Assembly (NCBI RefSeq): GCF_030272615.1
Contig: NC_081409.1
Location: 877,677,594 to 877,741,593 of the forward strand
Direction: 5' to 3'
DNA from: Cryptomeria japonica
Lineage: Eukaryota; Streptophyta; Pinopsida; Cupressales; Cupressaceae
DNA: 64,000 nt
Positions 23,719 to 34,500 of the stretch are shown piece after piece. A model generated the notes under the pieces. It did no database searches. It saw only the letters and a list, made by a program, of their open reading frames with translations, and was not told where the DNA came from. Numbering within the stretch: the first letter of the stretch is position 1; each line of letters starts with the position of its first letter. The position numbers and the translations under genes were made by a program.

Positions 23719-24300
23719 TCCTCTTGGAAAATCTTGACCACTCATCATCATTTTATCTTAGCTGTTGGTTTCTTTCCGAATTTTCTATAAATTCAGGCTT
23801 TCATCTCCTAATCAAGGATCCTGGAGAATATATTGTTATTATGTTGTTTTTGCTCTAGGTTCATTAAGAATTTGCATTGAGATATTGCATATTAGTTAAT
23901 TCATATTGCTTAAATCATCTAGCTTAAATATTCAAATATTTCTTAAATCATGTTAGATTAATCATGCATATCTAGATTAATCTTGCATCCATTTAGCTTA
24001 AATCCATGCTCATATAGATTAAAAATCCTTCATTTAGGTATTGTCTAGTCACTGGATAGCTTAGCAATCTGAGAGTAATCTAAACTCACATCTACTAGAA
24101 GGCAATGGATCGATTTGTTATGGTTTATTATTCATGCTTATATATGTCTAACCATACATGTAATGACTTAATTGAAGTGTTGTGTATTCTAGATACAAAT
24201 ACAAGTCCACTTTTCACACACACAATTAAGTATGTATATCTATCCATTAACTGCACATCAAACTCAATAGAAGTTGAGAAATATTGTGGTGCATAGGCAT
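23719..24300 (+). repeat. Internally deleted 3' LTR of Tat-C
   Basis: It follows the purine tract but starts TCCTC, not TG. The next clear match to the Tat-D LTR is the TATA region (23786-23792), then the end region. About 0.6 kb present in Tat-D between purine tract and TATA is missing here. The right limit is approximate. Confidence 0.5.
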
Positions 24301-24778
24301 CCCACTGGAGATGTACATTATCCTCCTCTAAGCATCCAACATTAAAGATACCAAGGCCAAAAATACCCAACAACCACCCTATAAAATTCTCATACTTCTT
24401 CATTGCACTAAGGAGAGGAGAGCGGATACCCATTATATCCTTCACATACTACTAAACCATTTCAATCTTCAACTCCAAAATGTATATATAGGATTTTAAA
24501 TTTTTACAGCTATCTCTGCCTAAGAGGTCTTCACCTGATATGATGTCCTCCCAAGATTCAAAACTTGGCCTTCCCATACTGCTGAGAACATGAAGATAGA
24601 GCCTCTCCTACCTGCTTGGCCTTCCCATACTCTATCATAGTATTTTGTAAAAATAATATAATTTTAGAAGCATTTGTCTATGCCCATGCCTTTGTGGTAG
24701 CCACCACCTTTCTTACTTCAACCACTTCTTTTATATCTCCTTCTAGGAGTGATGAGGTTGAAGGAAGGTTGTAATCCA
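24300..24778 (-). pseudogene. Distal part of the unrecognised minus-strand ORF
   Basis: Minus-strand frames here read protein-like text, including VEMGKTLDARVDYNLPSTSS just before the Copia insertion and a segment with SAMKKYENFIGWLLGIFGLG near 24340-24400. Stops and frame changes are frequent. The first phrase directly continues the ORF that lies beyond the Copia insertion (26346 upward), because the 37-bp duplicated sequence codes for it on both sides. Confidence 0.45.
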
Positions 24779-24815
24779 CACGTGCATCTAGTGTCTTGCC
24801 CATCTCCACTAGCAA
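24779..24815 (+). repeat. 37-bp duplication, left copy
   Basis: CACGTGCATCTAG...CACTAGCAA matches 26310-26346 at 33 of 37 positions. The two copies bracket the Copia LTR/RT insertion. Confidence 0.85.
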
Positions 24816-24816
24816 A

Positions 24817-25974
24817 TGATGAATACTAAGAGGGGGGGGGGTGAATTAGTATACCAAAAAACACTACACTTAAACAATCTAAAGATAAACCGATAAAACA
24901 ATTTAATAGACAGACCGGTTATCACACATGCAAACCAAAATGCAAATAAAGTGTTCACCCACAAAAGCAATACAACCATAACACAAGATATTTGACGTGG
25001 AAACCCAAATGAGAAAAACCACAGTGAGATGGAACTCACAAGTCACTATTTGCAGAATAGAAACTAGACCAGTTAAGGTCTTACAATGTTCTTCACTAGA
25101 ACAGATCTTGTTAGGAATCTCAATCTCTGTTAGGAGATAAGTCTGATTAAAGACTACCTTGCTAGAGGATTTTAGATTCACAGAGGTGAACCACCTTGTT
25201 AGAGGATTTTACAAAGGCTAATCTGAGCCTACCTGGTTAAGGGCTACAGACTTGTCAAAGAGGTGAGTAATCAACAAGTATGTGATCTATTAGATAGCAC
25301 AGATTGCTTGGTTAGATCTAGTATAGCTCATAGCTAATGCATTCCAGCATTACTTCAGTCTTCTCTATCTCTCACTCAGTTACAACTTGATCTTCTCAGA
25401 TAAGATCGCTCTTACAACAACTCATCAACCACCTTAAGCCCTAGTCACAACATAAACCCTTTCAGCAACAACCTAAAACCCTAGACATGATGTCCTTTTA
25501 AAGGAGTCTGATTTCATGTCAGCCCAATAGGATTACATTTCAATTTCCTAGGTTCAATGAATCTAGACATACTCAGTAACATGACACAAAAAGCACCGTC
25601 AGTGTGTCGGCACCGTCAGACAATCGGTGGATTGGTAACTCATCACAAAATGTTGGTTGGTAACTCAACACAGAGTATTACCGGTTCATACAAAATACCG
25701 GTTGCCGGTTTGACAAAAATGAAGATTGGTAAGAATGTGTTATGCCGCTTTTCTCCCTCGTACCACTTGAGATCTATGAACTGCTTGGGGTTGACATGCC
25801 ACTTCAGATCGGGAAACACATTCTACAAAATCACCAATAGTCTAAAGACTAGAATACAACATATCGGTTGGAATAGATGCTGGTTGAGCTCTAGCTCATA
25901 CATATAAAGGGGATCTCAATGCAAGTGTGTGTCCATCAATGACAATCACAACATAAACATAAAAAATGCCAACA
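24817..25974 (-). repeat. Copia LTR, minus orientation
   Basis: On the minus strand it starts TGTTGGCATTTTT at 25974. It passes the shared landmarks (repeated 'taacaagg' phrases, CACTGTGGTTTTTCTC near 25020) and ends in a C-run and TATTCATCA at 24817. No internal Copia sequence in the same orientation adjoins it. Confidence 0.8.
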
Positions 25975-26309
25975 ATATTGAGCAACCAGATGGGTTTTCC
26001 CTATCTGAAGACAATGACATGGTATGTAGGCTACATAAAGCCTTATATGGTCTAAAGCAAGCACCTAGGGCATGGTATGAGTGCCTACATTCCCATCTTG
26101 TGAAGATTGGATTCGAGAGAACAAGTGAAGATAGCAATATCTACTTGAAGTCTGAAGGAGATCAGATCTTGATCTATGAGGTATTTGTTGATGACATTAT
26201 CTTTGGTGGAGATGACAAGATGAGTCATGAGTTTGCAAATGAGATGAAGAAAGAGTTTGAGATGTCACTCATAGGGGAGATTAAGTTCTTCATTGGACTA
26301 TAGATCCAG
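25975..26309 (+). pseudogene. Copia RT fragment, opposite in orientation to the adjoining LTR
   Basis: The frame begins at IEQPDGF immediately after the LTR terminus. It runs through [12 protein letters not shown] and the FVDDIIFGG catalytic motif (about 26188) to KFFIGL, a TAG at 26301, then IQ. Both ends are sharp: the left joins the LTR end without spacer, and the right joins the 37-bp duplication. It is only the middle of an RT and cannot function. Confidence 0.88.
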
Positions 26310-26346
26310 CACGTGCATCTAGGGGCTTGCCCATCTCTACTAACAA
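26310..26346 (+). repeat. 37-bp duplication, right copy
   Basis: Partner of 24779-24815, with four mismatches. Confidence 0.85.
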
Positions 26347-27176
26347 CTGCTTGTACTATTCTAGCTAGGCCTTTACCTTTGAGTGGGAGATGTGCTCCTT
26401 TTCTATTCGACTCTTGACGACACTAGTATAAAGTTCTAATGTATCTAGCTCTCTCCACTTGGTTTGTTTACCTAATTGAACCTATGATACCTGGTATTTC
26501 AGGGATCTTTGACCTTCGATTTGCATTAGAACTGCTACATCAACAATCACTTCACCAAAACCTATCTTTGACAAATTATGCATTGTCTTTTCCTTGTTTG
26601 TTTTCTATGGTTCTTCAGTGATGGCCTATTGTAATGTGACCCTAGGTAGCACCACTTTCTTCTTCTTCTTGAAGGTGAATTTTAGCCATTATGATATATC
26701 CTTATCTTTGTCATCTTCATGTCGTATAATCTCAGCAGTTACCACATGTACCTTCGACTGCTCCTTTATTTCATCCTTCTCCTCTTCCTCTTGCTCTGGG
26801 ATTTGAACATCTTGGGTTGAGGGACCTGGTGGAATTTGGGTGCTTTAGATAGGGGCATCAATATTTAACTTTTTCTGCTTATGTAGCTCTCCTAACCTAT
26901 TAGTTATCTCTTCTTTGAACCCCCTATCCCCTTCATCTATTTCTTACATCCCTTTCCCAATAGTTATCTCTTTTAGTAGATCTTCTTGGTCTTTTGGAGT
27001 TAAGACCAATCTTTCATCCTTCTCATACTTGGGCTTATTCAATTCCTCCTCTTCTTGAACTGGTAGCTCCCCTAGCAAATTTTTCTTATCAACGTCCATG
27101 GGATCCACCATCGGCCCCTCTTGACAGACTTCCTTTCTTTCTTCTTCTTAGCCTTCTTTGGCACTGGTTACACTAG
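26346..27176 (-). pseudogene. Unrecognised minus-strand ORF, charged middle region
   Basis: No open frame is longer than 60 codons. Reading leftward on the minus strand with frame changes gives runs of Lys/Arg/Glu-rich text after the stop at 27177, for example PKKAKKKKERKSV near 27130. It ends at VEMGKPLDARA beside the Copia insertion. It looks like a decayed, highly charged, probably coiled-coil part of the same protein. Function unknown. Confidence 0.4.
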
Positions 27177-27930
27177 TCATTTCTCTTCCTCTTGCTCAAA
27201 ATATGACTCAATGTTATGAATAATGACTGTCTTTGTGGTAGGAGTCAATGTTTGTGACAATGGAGGTACTCTTGTGGATGTTGATAAAATTCCAGTTGGT
27301 GTAGACAGAGGGATTGTCATAGGGACTGCAGTGGTTGATGACAAAATTGGAGACTGGGTGGTTGCTGTAGGTGGGGGCTGAGTAAACATGGTGATGGTCT
27401 CAAGAGGAGTTTGAGCATATGCAAATGTTTCTTCATCAATTTTCCCTTCCTCATCTTTCTCTTTTGCACCTTCTCCTAGTGTTTGCCTAATCGCCACCCT
27501 AACAGGATGTACTTTCGCTAATGACACCGCTCCTAGGCCTTCCCTTATCCCAAAATTGACAACCTTCTTCAAAATTTTAGCCTTTATCATCCACTCCTTG
27601 ACTTGCTTCAGGAGCTCTTTAGTACTTTGTTTAGGTCTGACAACTTCATCTATGTCAGTTGATGTGTTCTTTCTCAACCTAGATCTTGTCCTGTGGACAT
27701 ATTCTTTGTGGACCCTTGACTGAGGAACACCTTGATTCATTTTTCTTGTCTTTATAAGTGCTTGGCCTAATTCTTAAATTTAACCATTGTTTGGTTCTCT
27801 CTACAACAAATTGAGTTACCTTATCTATATTAACCTCTTCCTGCCCCGACCATCTTATTGGGGATGGGGGCTTCTTATCAATTTCCTGCTCCTTATACGT
27901 TGGGTCTAGTAATTTGTCATCATCCCTCAA
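27177..27930 (-). pseudogene. Unrecognised minus-strand ORF, basic and Pro/Thr-rich region
   Basis: Two overlapping open pieces (27679-27930 and 27177-27740) carry a basic, Lys-rich segment with VKEWMIKAKILKKVVNFG. A Thr/Pro/Ser-rich low-complexity tail follows (TQPPPTATTQSPILSSTTAV) and then an acidic end. The frame change near 27700 splits what reads as one region. No domain recognised. Low complexity suggests a disordered linker. Confidence 0.5.
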
Positions 27931-27969
27931 ATCCTTGGGGAGATTAGTCTCTATCTCAAAATTCCTTAC

Positions 27970-28329
27970 CTATGGCATTGACAACCTATAATAATTCTTT
28001 TCCCTAACTTGAAAACTATCTTGGAGGTTAGCCCAAAAATACTCCATTATTGGCTTATGCCCATCATATGCCTTTGGCATTATTTCCTTCAGTTTACCAT
28101 AAGGGTCATAATGTTCCCTATTATAATTGAATTCCTTAAAATTTAAATCTTTTAGTTCATGTTCCACTGTCTTGGCCACCTGAATCTTAGAGAAAGAGAA
28201 GTAACCGATTGAAACTGAAAAATCAACCCTTGTCTTATGCTTTGAGGACAATAGCGATTGCAACTCTAGAATCTTCCTGAGATATTCTAATAATATAATA
28301 TGATCATTGCAGTATCTTGGTAGTAGCAT
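27970..28329 (-). pseudogene. Unrecognised minus-strand ORF, central segment
   Basis: An open 119-codon piece with balanced composition (RISVDFSVSIGYFS-like text, then YDPYGKLKEIMPKAYDGHKP). It is separated by stops from the pieces on either side, which read as the same protein. I recognise no family. It is likely structured, because it is neither low-complexity nor strongly charged. Confidence 0.5.
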
Positions 28330-28419
28330 AGGGTTCCTTGTGAATCCACTGAATCAGATATATGTGGAACATTGATTCTAAATGAACCAACATGCCCATT
28401 CCCTGATTATTGCCTTGGA

Positions 28420-28812
28420 TTATGGGCTTATTCTATAACCGGTGCCACCTGTGAGTTTGATGATGAGAGAGAAAAGGAAGGCATTGTTGATTCTTTTGAA
28501 ATTTTCCTTTGCATTGCCTAGAGGGAGTTGAGTATAATATTCGCACACCCTTTTCTTCCCTTCTTTGTCTCCTAGCTGGCCCTCGATTTGTAGCCTTGAA
28601 AATTTACCTGCTCGGGCAGCTAACCAGATAACATAGGAAGTGAAGAAAAATTTCTTTGTTTGATGAACCTCCACCAATTGCTTATGTATGTTATCCGAAA
28701 GAATTTGGGCCCAATCAAAATATTGTTTACCAATCAATATAGTTGTCATAAATTGAAACATCCATGCGTGGAAGTGTCGATAATCTGACTTGTTGAAGGC
28801 CTTGCTTAGCAT
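28420..28812 (-). pseudogene. Unrecognised minus-strand ORF, conserved-looking segment
   Basis: An open 130-codon piece with aromatic-rich text (YRHFHAWMFQFMTTI, KQYFDWAQILSDNIH, SYVIWLAARAGKFS). It follows, after one stop, the phrase about EEERKIGLKATDILRADFK upstream on the minus strand. The aromatic pattern suggests a folded helical domain. It could be an accessory ORF of a TE or a repeated plant gene of unknown role. Confidence 0.55.
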
Positions 28813-29370
28813 GTTGATTAGGTCTCATTGAGCTTCCTTGAAATCTGCCCTTAGAATATCTGTGGCCTTTAGTCCTATCTTCCTTTCCTCCTCTAACCAA
28901 TATTCATTCATGTGCCTCTTGCATGAAGTAGTATCCCTATTCCACACTTCAACAACTTCTTCCTCAGTTGTTAGGAGGACTTCATCCTTGTAGGGATGCC
29001 AAACATAAATCCCAGAATATCAACAGACAGATCAATCACTATTCTTCCTTGGGCATCGGTGCATTTTCTAGTGTTCACATTGTAGAATTATTCCATGGTC
29101 ATAATGAACTCCAGGGCTTGGATAGATTGAGGGAAAACAATTGCTTCTACCAACCCCGACCTCTTGATTCTCCTTAGCGGTGCCTCTAGTATTGGTCTAT
29201 CCATTTGTGTTTTGATATCCTCCAATTCAATGTGTCCCACTGCTATATTTGTTCCTCATTTTATTTGATCGTCTAGTTTCAAAACATAGACCTACCCTTA
29301 ATAGTGATACTTCATGGTTATGGGGAATTTGTCCAGTTCCTTGATTCTCTTGCTAGAGGTTGGGTCCATC
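28813..29370 (-). pseudogene. Unrecognised minus-strand ORF, N-terminal segment
   Basis: The best start on the minus strand is an ATG near 29370 (MDPTSSKRIKELDKFPITMK). Broken frames then give IQALEFIMTME, a stop, and RIVIDLSVDILGFMFGIP near 28985-29040, followed by a frame change. The last phrase has the general look of 'position in gene then (F/L)G(I/L)P' blocks in plant TE-associated ORFs. That is only a weak resemblance. Confidence 0.45.
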
Positions 29371-29424
29371 TAATTGCTTTGATATGCGAGAAAGAACCAC
29401 AAATTAGCCTATCTCATAAAAAAA

Positions 29425-29667
29425 AGATCAATAATATCACCCACTTCGGGACCTCGGGGTTCTAGGGTGAGTAACTCCTTCTAAAACAACTTACTTCGGA
29501 ACTTTGGGGTTCTGAGGTTTTGAGGTCAGAATAAGATTAAACAACAGGGTCCGAAACTCTAAGGTTTTGGGGTAGGCAAAATAATGAAGCCTGGAACTCC
29601 AGGGTTCCAGGGTTCTAGGGTAGGCTGGCTAGGTTGATTTGGGGCTTCATGGTTCTGGGTTCCCGGG
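29425..29667 (+). repeat. GC-rich minisatellite, left part
   Basis: About five degenerate units of 43-55 bp are built on 'ggaactccggggttctgggg'. The array resumes at 38008 on the other side of the chromovirus, so the element sits inside the array. On the minus strand it lies just upstream of the start of the unrecognised ORF. Confidence 0.75.
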
Positions 29668-31934
29668 TGATGGGGAGGGGTTCTCAAAGAGAGTCTGTCC
29701 TTACTCAATAGGAAGTTGAGTGTTGTGTTAGTGGGCTCCTTTCACTCTACACTGGTCTTTCAAAAAATCAAAACATTTAAAATCTCTAGGAGTGCTCCCA
29801 ATCAAATTGTGCTCAATGATTGCTCAGGCATGGTTGAGATTCACAAGGGTAAATCCAACCTCAAACTAGCAATCTTCTAACGTATGCTTGTAGGGGTTGT
29901 AGTAGGTTTTCTTAAGGTATTTCCATGCCAATCAACTGGTTTTGCAATTGGTTTTCATTCATTTCTTCATCACTCCTTCTTTCTCCTATTTTCCAGGCCT
30001 AGTAGCCCTAGAGCCCCAATTAGCCCTACCTAATCAGTTTTTGTGGAATTACTCAAAAATGTCTCAAAGACTCTGGCAATCTGATCTTTTATGATTCGAG
30101 TACCCTTTTGGATGAGCTTTAGGATTCATCATGTAGAAAAGTCATGTCTGTCCGTATAGGTATGAAACCCAAAATTGGTATTTTTGAAGGGTTTTGGGAC
30201 TTAGTTGTCTTCTTCAAAGGGTTTCATGTCTTCCCTGGTCTTCCACACCTCCAACCTTCCACATAGGCTCTACCAAACACTACTTACTCATTCCAAACAC
30301 TTGGCATCTTCAAAACTAATCAATCCTGCAAGCACATACAACTTTTCAATTATTTTCCTAACCAGGCTATGATTGAGCTCACCTAGGAAATGATATCAAA
30401 TGGCCTTTCAATTACCTCCAAACAAAAAAAATCTTATATACACTATAAAAAGGAACTCAAAGGACTTCAAGCTGGAACCATGTTTGGGCTCTAAAACCCT
30501 TGCTCAGGCCGAGAGCAATGTAAAAACAAAAACTCACTTCAAACCTGCACTAGAAACTATCATAGATACCTTCTAATCACTACAAAGATATGTACAAAGA
30601 AAACATCAAAGAACAGTAATGAAATCAATCCATGAAGTACAGACTGCTGCTCGAAATTTGAGAAATTGCAAGGTAAAATATGGAAAAGGTCTTCACAATG
30701 TATTCCAACTTGCTCAAGGCATTCACCAACCTCTTTACATTCATTCTGAGAGAATTCATATGACCTGCAGATCCTAACCAACTCTCCATCAGTTTCCTAA
30801 CCACCAATGTGCTCAAACTCTCAAAAAGTTGCGCAAAAGTTGTAAAATGTTGTCGAGCAACATTGACAACTTTTGCCAAAAAGTTCATTTTTGTATTTTA
30901 TGCATTGTCACTCATCCTAAACCTCCTAGAATGACTTACAAACACTAAAATGACATGTCTCAATGTGAAATGAGGCTTTCCAAGACATTTGACACCAAAA
31001 TGCAAATTTATGCCATTTTAGGCATACAAGGGCTCATAAGCCAAAATTGAGTAATGTAAAGCGGAAAAATCGAACCCTAGTCGTTCTCCCCTTCCCAACT
31101 CCAAGGAGAGAGAAGGGAGAGTCACTAGGGTTGATGGTTTTCACTTAGGAGGGACTTTATATTCAAAAGAGGGGTTGAAACCCACAAGATCCAATCCCAC
31201 GCAATGCAAGATTGGATTCTATATGAGTTTCAAGGGTTGTGATAGCAAGGATACCCTCTTTTGTAAAGAATGTAGATAGAAAGATTGAACTAGGAATGCA
31301 TGTAAAGTAGGAAAGATTCACTTATAAACAGAGATAGGAATATGATATGAAGCTGTGGACCTAGAATTAGTAGTAAAATGTCGGGATGGTGCTGTTCTGC
31401 AAATTTGAGCAAAAGTTGACGGGACGATGGCGCCCGGCGTGCACACGGTCCTCCGAAAAATCCGCGAAACAAAGGGGGATCTATTCATCTCTGCACAAGG
31501 ATTCCAGATCTTCAATTACAGCCGCGTACCTACAACCTACACACAAAAAAGAGAGGACGATTGGGGGGTTAGGGATGAGGGGTTTGCCTTTAGGTCAAAC
31601 CCCGCCTTTGGAATTAACCAAGAAATGAGAAATGGTTGTAAATGTAAATGATTGTAATGTAAAACAAGTACTAGTACCTTGTTGTAAGAATGTTTGTATT
31701 CTTACATGCGAAGGTGTAGATGTTGTTGTATGTTGTATGTTGTATGTGATATGTGATCTCCTCTTCAATGGTTGAATCCTTGTCTTGAATGCAACACTTA
31801 GCCTTGAATGGAGACTTAGAATGATCAATTGCTTGAAGGAAATGCTTGAATGCTTGAATGTTTGAATATCGTTTCCACGTCTTGTACACATATGTCCTCC
31901 CTCTTTTCATCTACCCAAATGGGAGAGGAAATTG

Positions 31935-31943
31935 TAGTTTATA
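31935..31943 (-). promoter_or_regulatory. TATA box in chromovirus LTR
   Basis: GTATATAAAC on the minus strand, about 550 bp into the LTR. Confidence 0.5.
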
Positions 31944-32067
31944 TACTTGTCAATTAGGGCTGAAAGACTGATTTTCCCGACCTTGGGCCGACCAGGAAAG
32001 AGTATTTTCCAATTTGCAAACATAAAGACCCGAAGCCCCATAGGAGACCGGGCCCAAAATAGGGCCA

Positions 32068-32160
32068 GGGACTAGGGCATTGGGTGCCATGGTCCTGGGG
32101 GACCAAGGCACTGGGCGCCCTAGTCCTGAAGGACCAGAGCGCTGGGCGCTCTGGTCCCAC
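32068..32160 (-). repeat. Three 31-bp self-complementary units in LTR U3
   Basis: Units at 32068-32098, 32099-32129 and 32130-32160. Each has arms such as GGACCAGAGCGC / GCGCTCTGGTCC that fold back on themselves. They lie upstream of the TATA box on the minus strand. Confidence 0.8.
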
Positions 32161-32485
32161 CTCCCGGGACAGCAAGGTGCAAGGAGGGATCAGGCAGGGT
32201 GCAAGAAAAATGCAGTTTTTGATGTCGTGGACAAGTTTCGGGGTCTCCATTCAGGTTCAGTGTTGTGTCGCCATCGTGAAGACCCAAATGCAGTCGAAAT
32301 TGCAAGTGTCACAATTTTAGGATGCTACAAGTAAATACATGATCTAATTGACATTCATCCTCCAAATGCATATCAAACACACATGTGGACCTATGAGAAG
32401 TCCATTATTCAAAAACCTAAACCAAACTAAAGACTAACACACCAAAATCTAGAAAATGCATTCAAAACTAGGTGCTCTTGCACCA

Positions 32486-32496
32486 TACTCCCCCAA
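32486..32496 (-). other. Polypurine tract of the chromovirus
   Basis: TTGGGGGAGTA on the minus strand, directly before the LTR start and just after the pol stop. Confidence 0.75.
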
Positions 32497-32507
32497 TGAG
32501 AAAGAAG

Positions 32508-33836
32508 TCAAGTGACTCCTTTAGGCAACAAAGAAAGGGAAACTCCAAGATTAGAAAAGTTTTCCTCAGGTACCCAAGTAACCTCAGATGCTGGAAGGTG
32601 CTACCATTTGATCAGGTGCTCCATATAAACGGTATGCCTTGTCTTCTTGAGAACTCTAGAGTCTAACACCTTCTCAGCTTGTGGCATGGGTGCAGGTGGT
32701 AAGGGAAGGTCTAAAAGTTCTTGAGAGACTTCTGAGATTCTACTTTCATCCTCCGAAAGTGTTCCCTTATATTGCACCAAATCTACAATATTCAAGATGG
32801 AAGATAAAGCCATATCTCCGAGTAGGTCTAGTTTGTAAACATTGTTGCCATACTTTGCCAAGATTTTACAAGGACCAATCTTCCTCATATGAAGCTTACT
32901 AGGGACACCTTTCTAAAGTCTTTCTTTGTTCAAGTAATCCATGACCATGTTACCAACTCCAAATTGTACATCTTTTCTTTTCTCATCTACTTTTTCTTTG
33001 ATTCTTTGAGAGGTGTCTAGTATGGCTGTCCTAACCTACTCATGAATCTCTTGCATGGATTGAGCCATGTACAAAGCATGTCCACTCTGTTGTACCATCT
33101 TTCCAACATCTCTGAGATCCAAAACACCTCTATGATGAAGGCCATACACAATCTCAAAAGGGATTTTATCGGTGGATCTATTCACATTGTCATTGTAGGC
33201 AAACTCATCTTGATGGATGATCTGATCCCAAGCTTGTCCATACTCCTTTGTCATACATCTAAGAAGGTTTCTAAGTGTTCTATTGACCACCTCTATTTGG
33301 CCATCCATTTGGGGATGATAGGTTGAATTGAATGACAAGTTAGTACCCAATCTCTGCCATAAAGTCTTCCAAAAATGACCAATAAACTTTGCATCTCTAT
33401 CTGATACAATGTTGATAGGTAAACCATGAATTCTAATAACCTCCTTGAAAAACAAATGAGCAATGTGACTAGCATTATGAGTGACCTTACATGGAATAAA
33501 ATGGGCCATCTTGCTAAACCTATCTACCACAACATAGATGCTATCAAAACCTGATTTGGTTTTAGGCAAACCAACAACAAAATCCATACTTACACACTCC
33601 CATGGCCAGTTTGGGATAGGTAAAGGTTGATAAAGACCATTGGAAGAGGTGCCTTTATCTCTTTGAAAAAACACACATTGTTCCACATATTTCCTGATAT
33701 CTCTTTGCATATTAGGCCAATAATAGAATCTTTGGACAAGTTCCAAAGTCTTGTTCAAACCAAAATGTCCACTTAGGCATCCATTGTGCTTCTCTTGCAT
33801 CAAATTTTCTCTCATAGACCCTTTAGGTACACATAG
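32508..33836 (-). pseudogene. Chromovirus integrase with C-terminal chromodomain
   Basis: The zinc-binding domain (about 33650-33790) keeps two His and the first Cys but reads CVFFQ where CxxC is expected. The catalytic core has D in VSMDFVVG (about 33585), D in VSDRDAKF (about 33400) and E in PQMDGQIEVVNR (about 33300). The chromodomain lies at about 32530-32690 (VYMEHLIKW, stop, HLPASEVTWVPEENF). In the family it may guide integration into marked chromatin. The natural stop is at 32508. TAG stops at 33036, in the tether region near 32914 and inside the chromodomain fit lost glutamines. Confidence 0.88.
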
Positions 33837-34500
33837 CTATCTTGCCTTAAACAAAAGTCCATCTTGTAAGGTGTAATCTGCATATTCAATATGAAAATGG
33901 TTTCCAAACTCTTGAAAAACCTTGTAGGCAACAACAAAGTCTTCATCATCTTGATATAAATCCTTAAAACTATCCACTCCAATACTCTTGAGTTGAACTT
34001 CTTGCATTGTTATCAACCTTCTACTTAGTGCATCAACTACTTTATTACATTGTCCTTTCTTGTGTTTAATGGTAAAGGTATATGACTGCAAATACTCTAC
34101 CCATTTAATATGCCTATGATTCAACTTTTCTTGAGAATTGAGAAAGCTAAGACCTTGATTATCAGTATAAACCACAAATTTCTTAGGCAACAAATAATGA
34201 CTCCATTTCCTAAGAGATTGAACAAGTGCATACAACTCCAAATCATAAGAGGAATACCTTTTCTTTGCATCATTGAGCTTCTCACTAAAAATGCAACCAG
34301 TCTATTATCTTGGCTTAAAACTGCTCCAACCGCTTGCATCACATTCAATGGTGAAGAGCTTGCCAAAGCTTGGAAGAATGAGTACTAGTTGAGTAGCCAC
34401 CTTTGTCTTCAAGATATCAAATCCTCTTTTTGCTTCTTTTTTCCATTTAAACTTGGTTTTCATACCTCCTTTGATTGTATCAAGCATGGGTGCACATATC
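33837..34500 (-). pseudogene. Chromovirus RNase H
   Basis: It starts in the frame of RT (TIECDASGW near 34340), slips to a neighbouring frame for AVGAVLSQDNRLVAF (about 34300-34340), and returns near 34285. It then reads YALVQSLRKWSHYLLPKKFVVYTDN and DALSRRL. Two compensating frameshifts are therefore present, the only ones I see in this element. It ends with a TAG at 33837 before the integrase. Confidence 0.8.

Larger units (their letters stand above)
20440..24300 (+). mobile_element. Tat-C: 3' remnant of a Tat element
   Basis: No pol remains. It keeps the ordered noncoding landmarks of a Tat tail: the 'gtgaaaacca...ggcaagtacc' block (20515-20600), A-rich repeats (21183-21260), the conserved block (22059-22112), a purine tract (23706-23718) and LTR-like sequence. 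Long stretches match Tat-D inverted, for example 22680-23720 against about 61760-61650 and 58990-57960. The left limit is approximate. Confidence 0.7.
29668..32485 (-). repeat. 3' LTR of the chromovirus
   Basis: On the minus strand it starts TGGTGCAAGAG right after the purine tract and ends CCATCA at 29668. A TATA box lies at about 31935. Only its last 0.83 kb is matched by the other LTR. The segment 30499-31900 has no match elsewhere in the window and might include a later insertion. Confidence 0.7.

Noticed and set aside
24128-24296. Small ORFs on both strands at the Tat-C LTR end
   Set aside because: The plus-strand sequence is homologous to the noncoding LTR end of Tat-D, so the frames here are incidental.
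30560-31651. Short ORFs on both strands inside the chromovirus 3' LTR
   Set aside because: No domains. They lie within LTR sequence between purine tract and LTR end.
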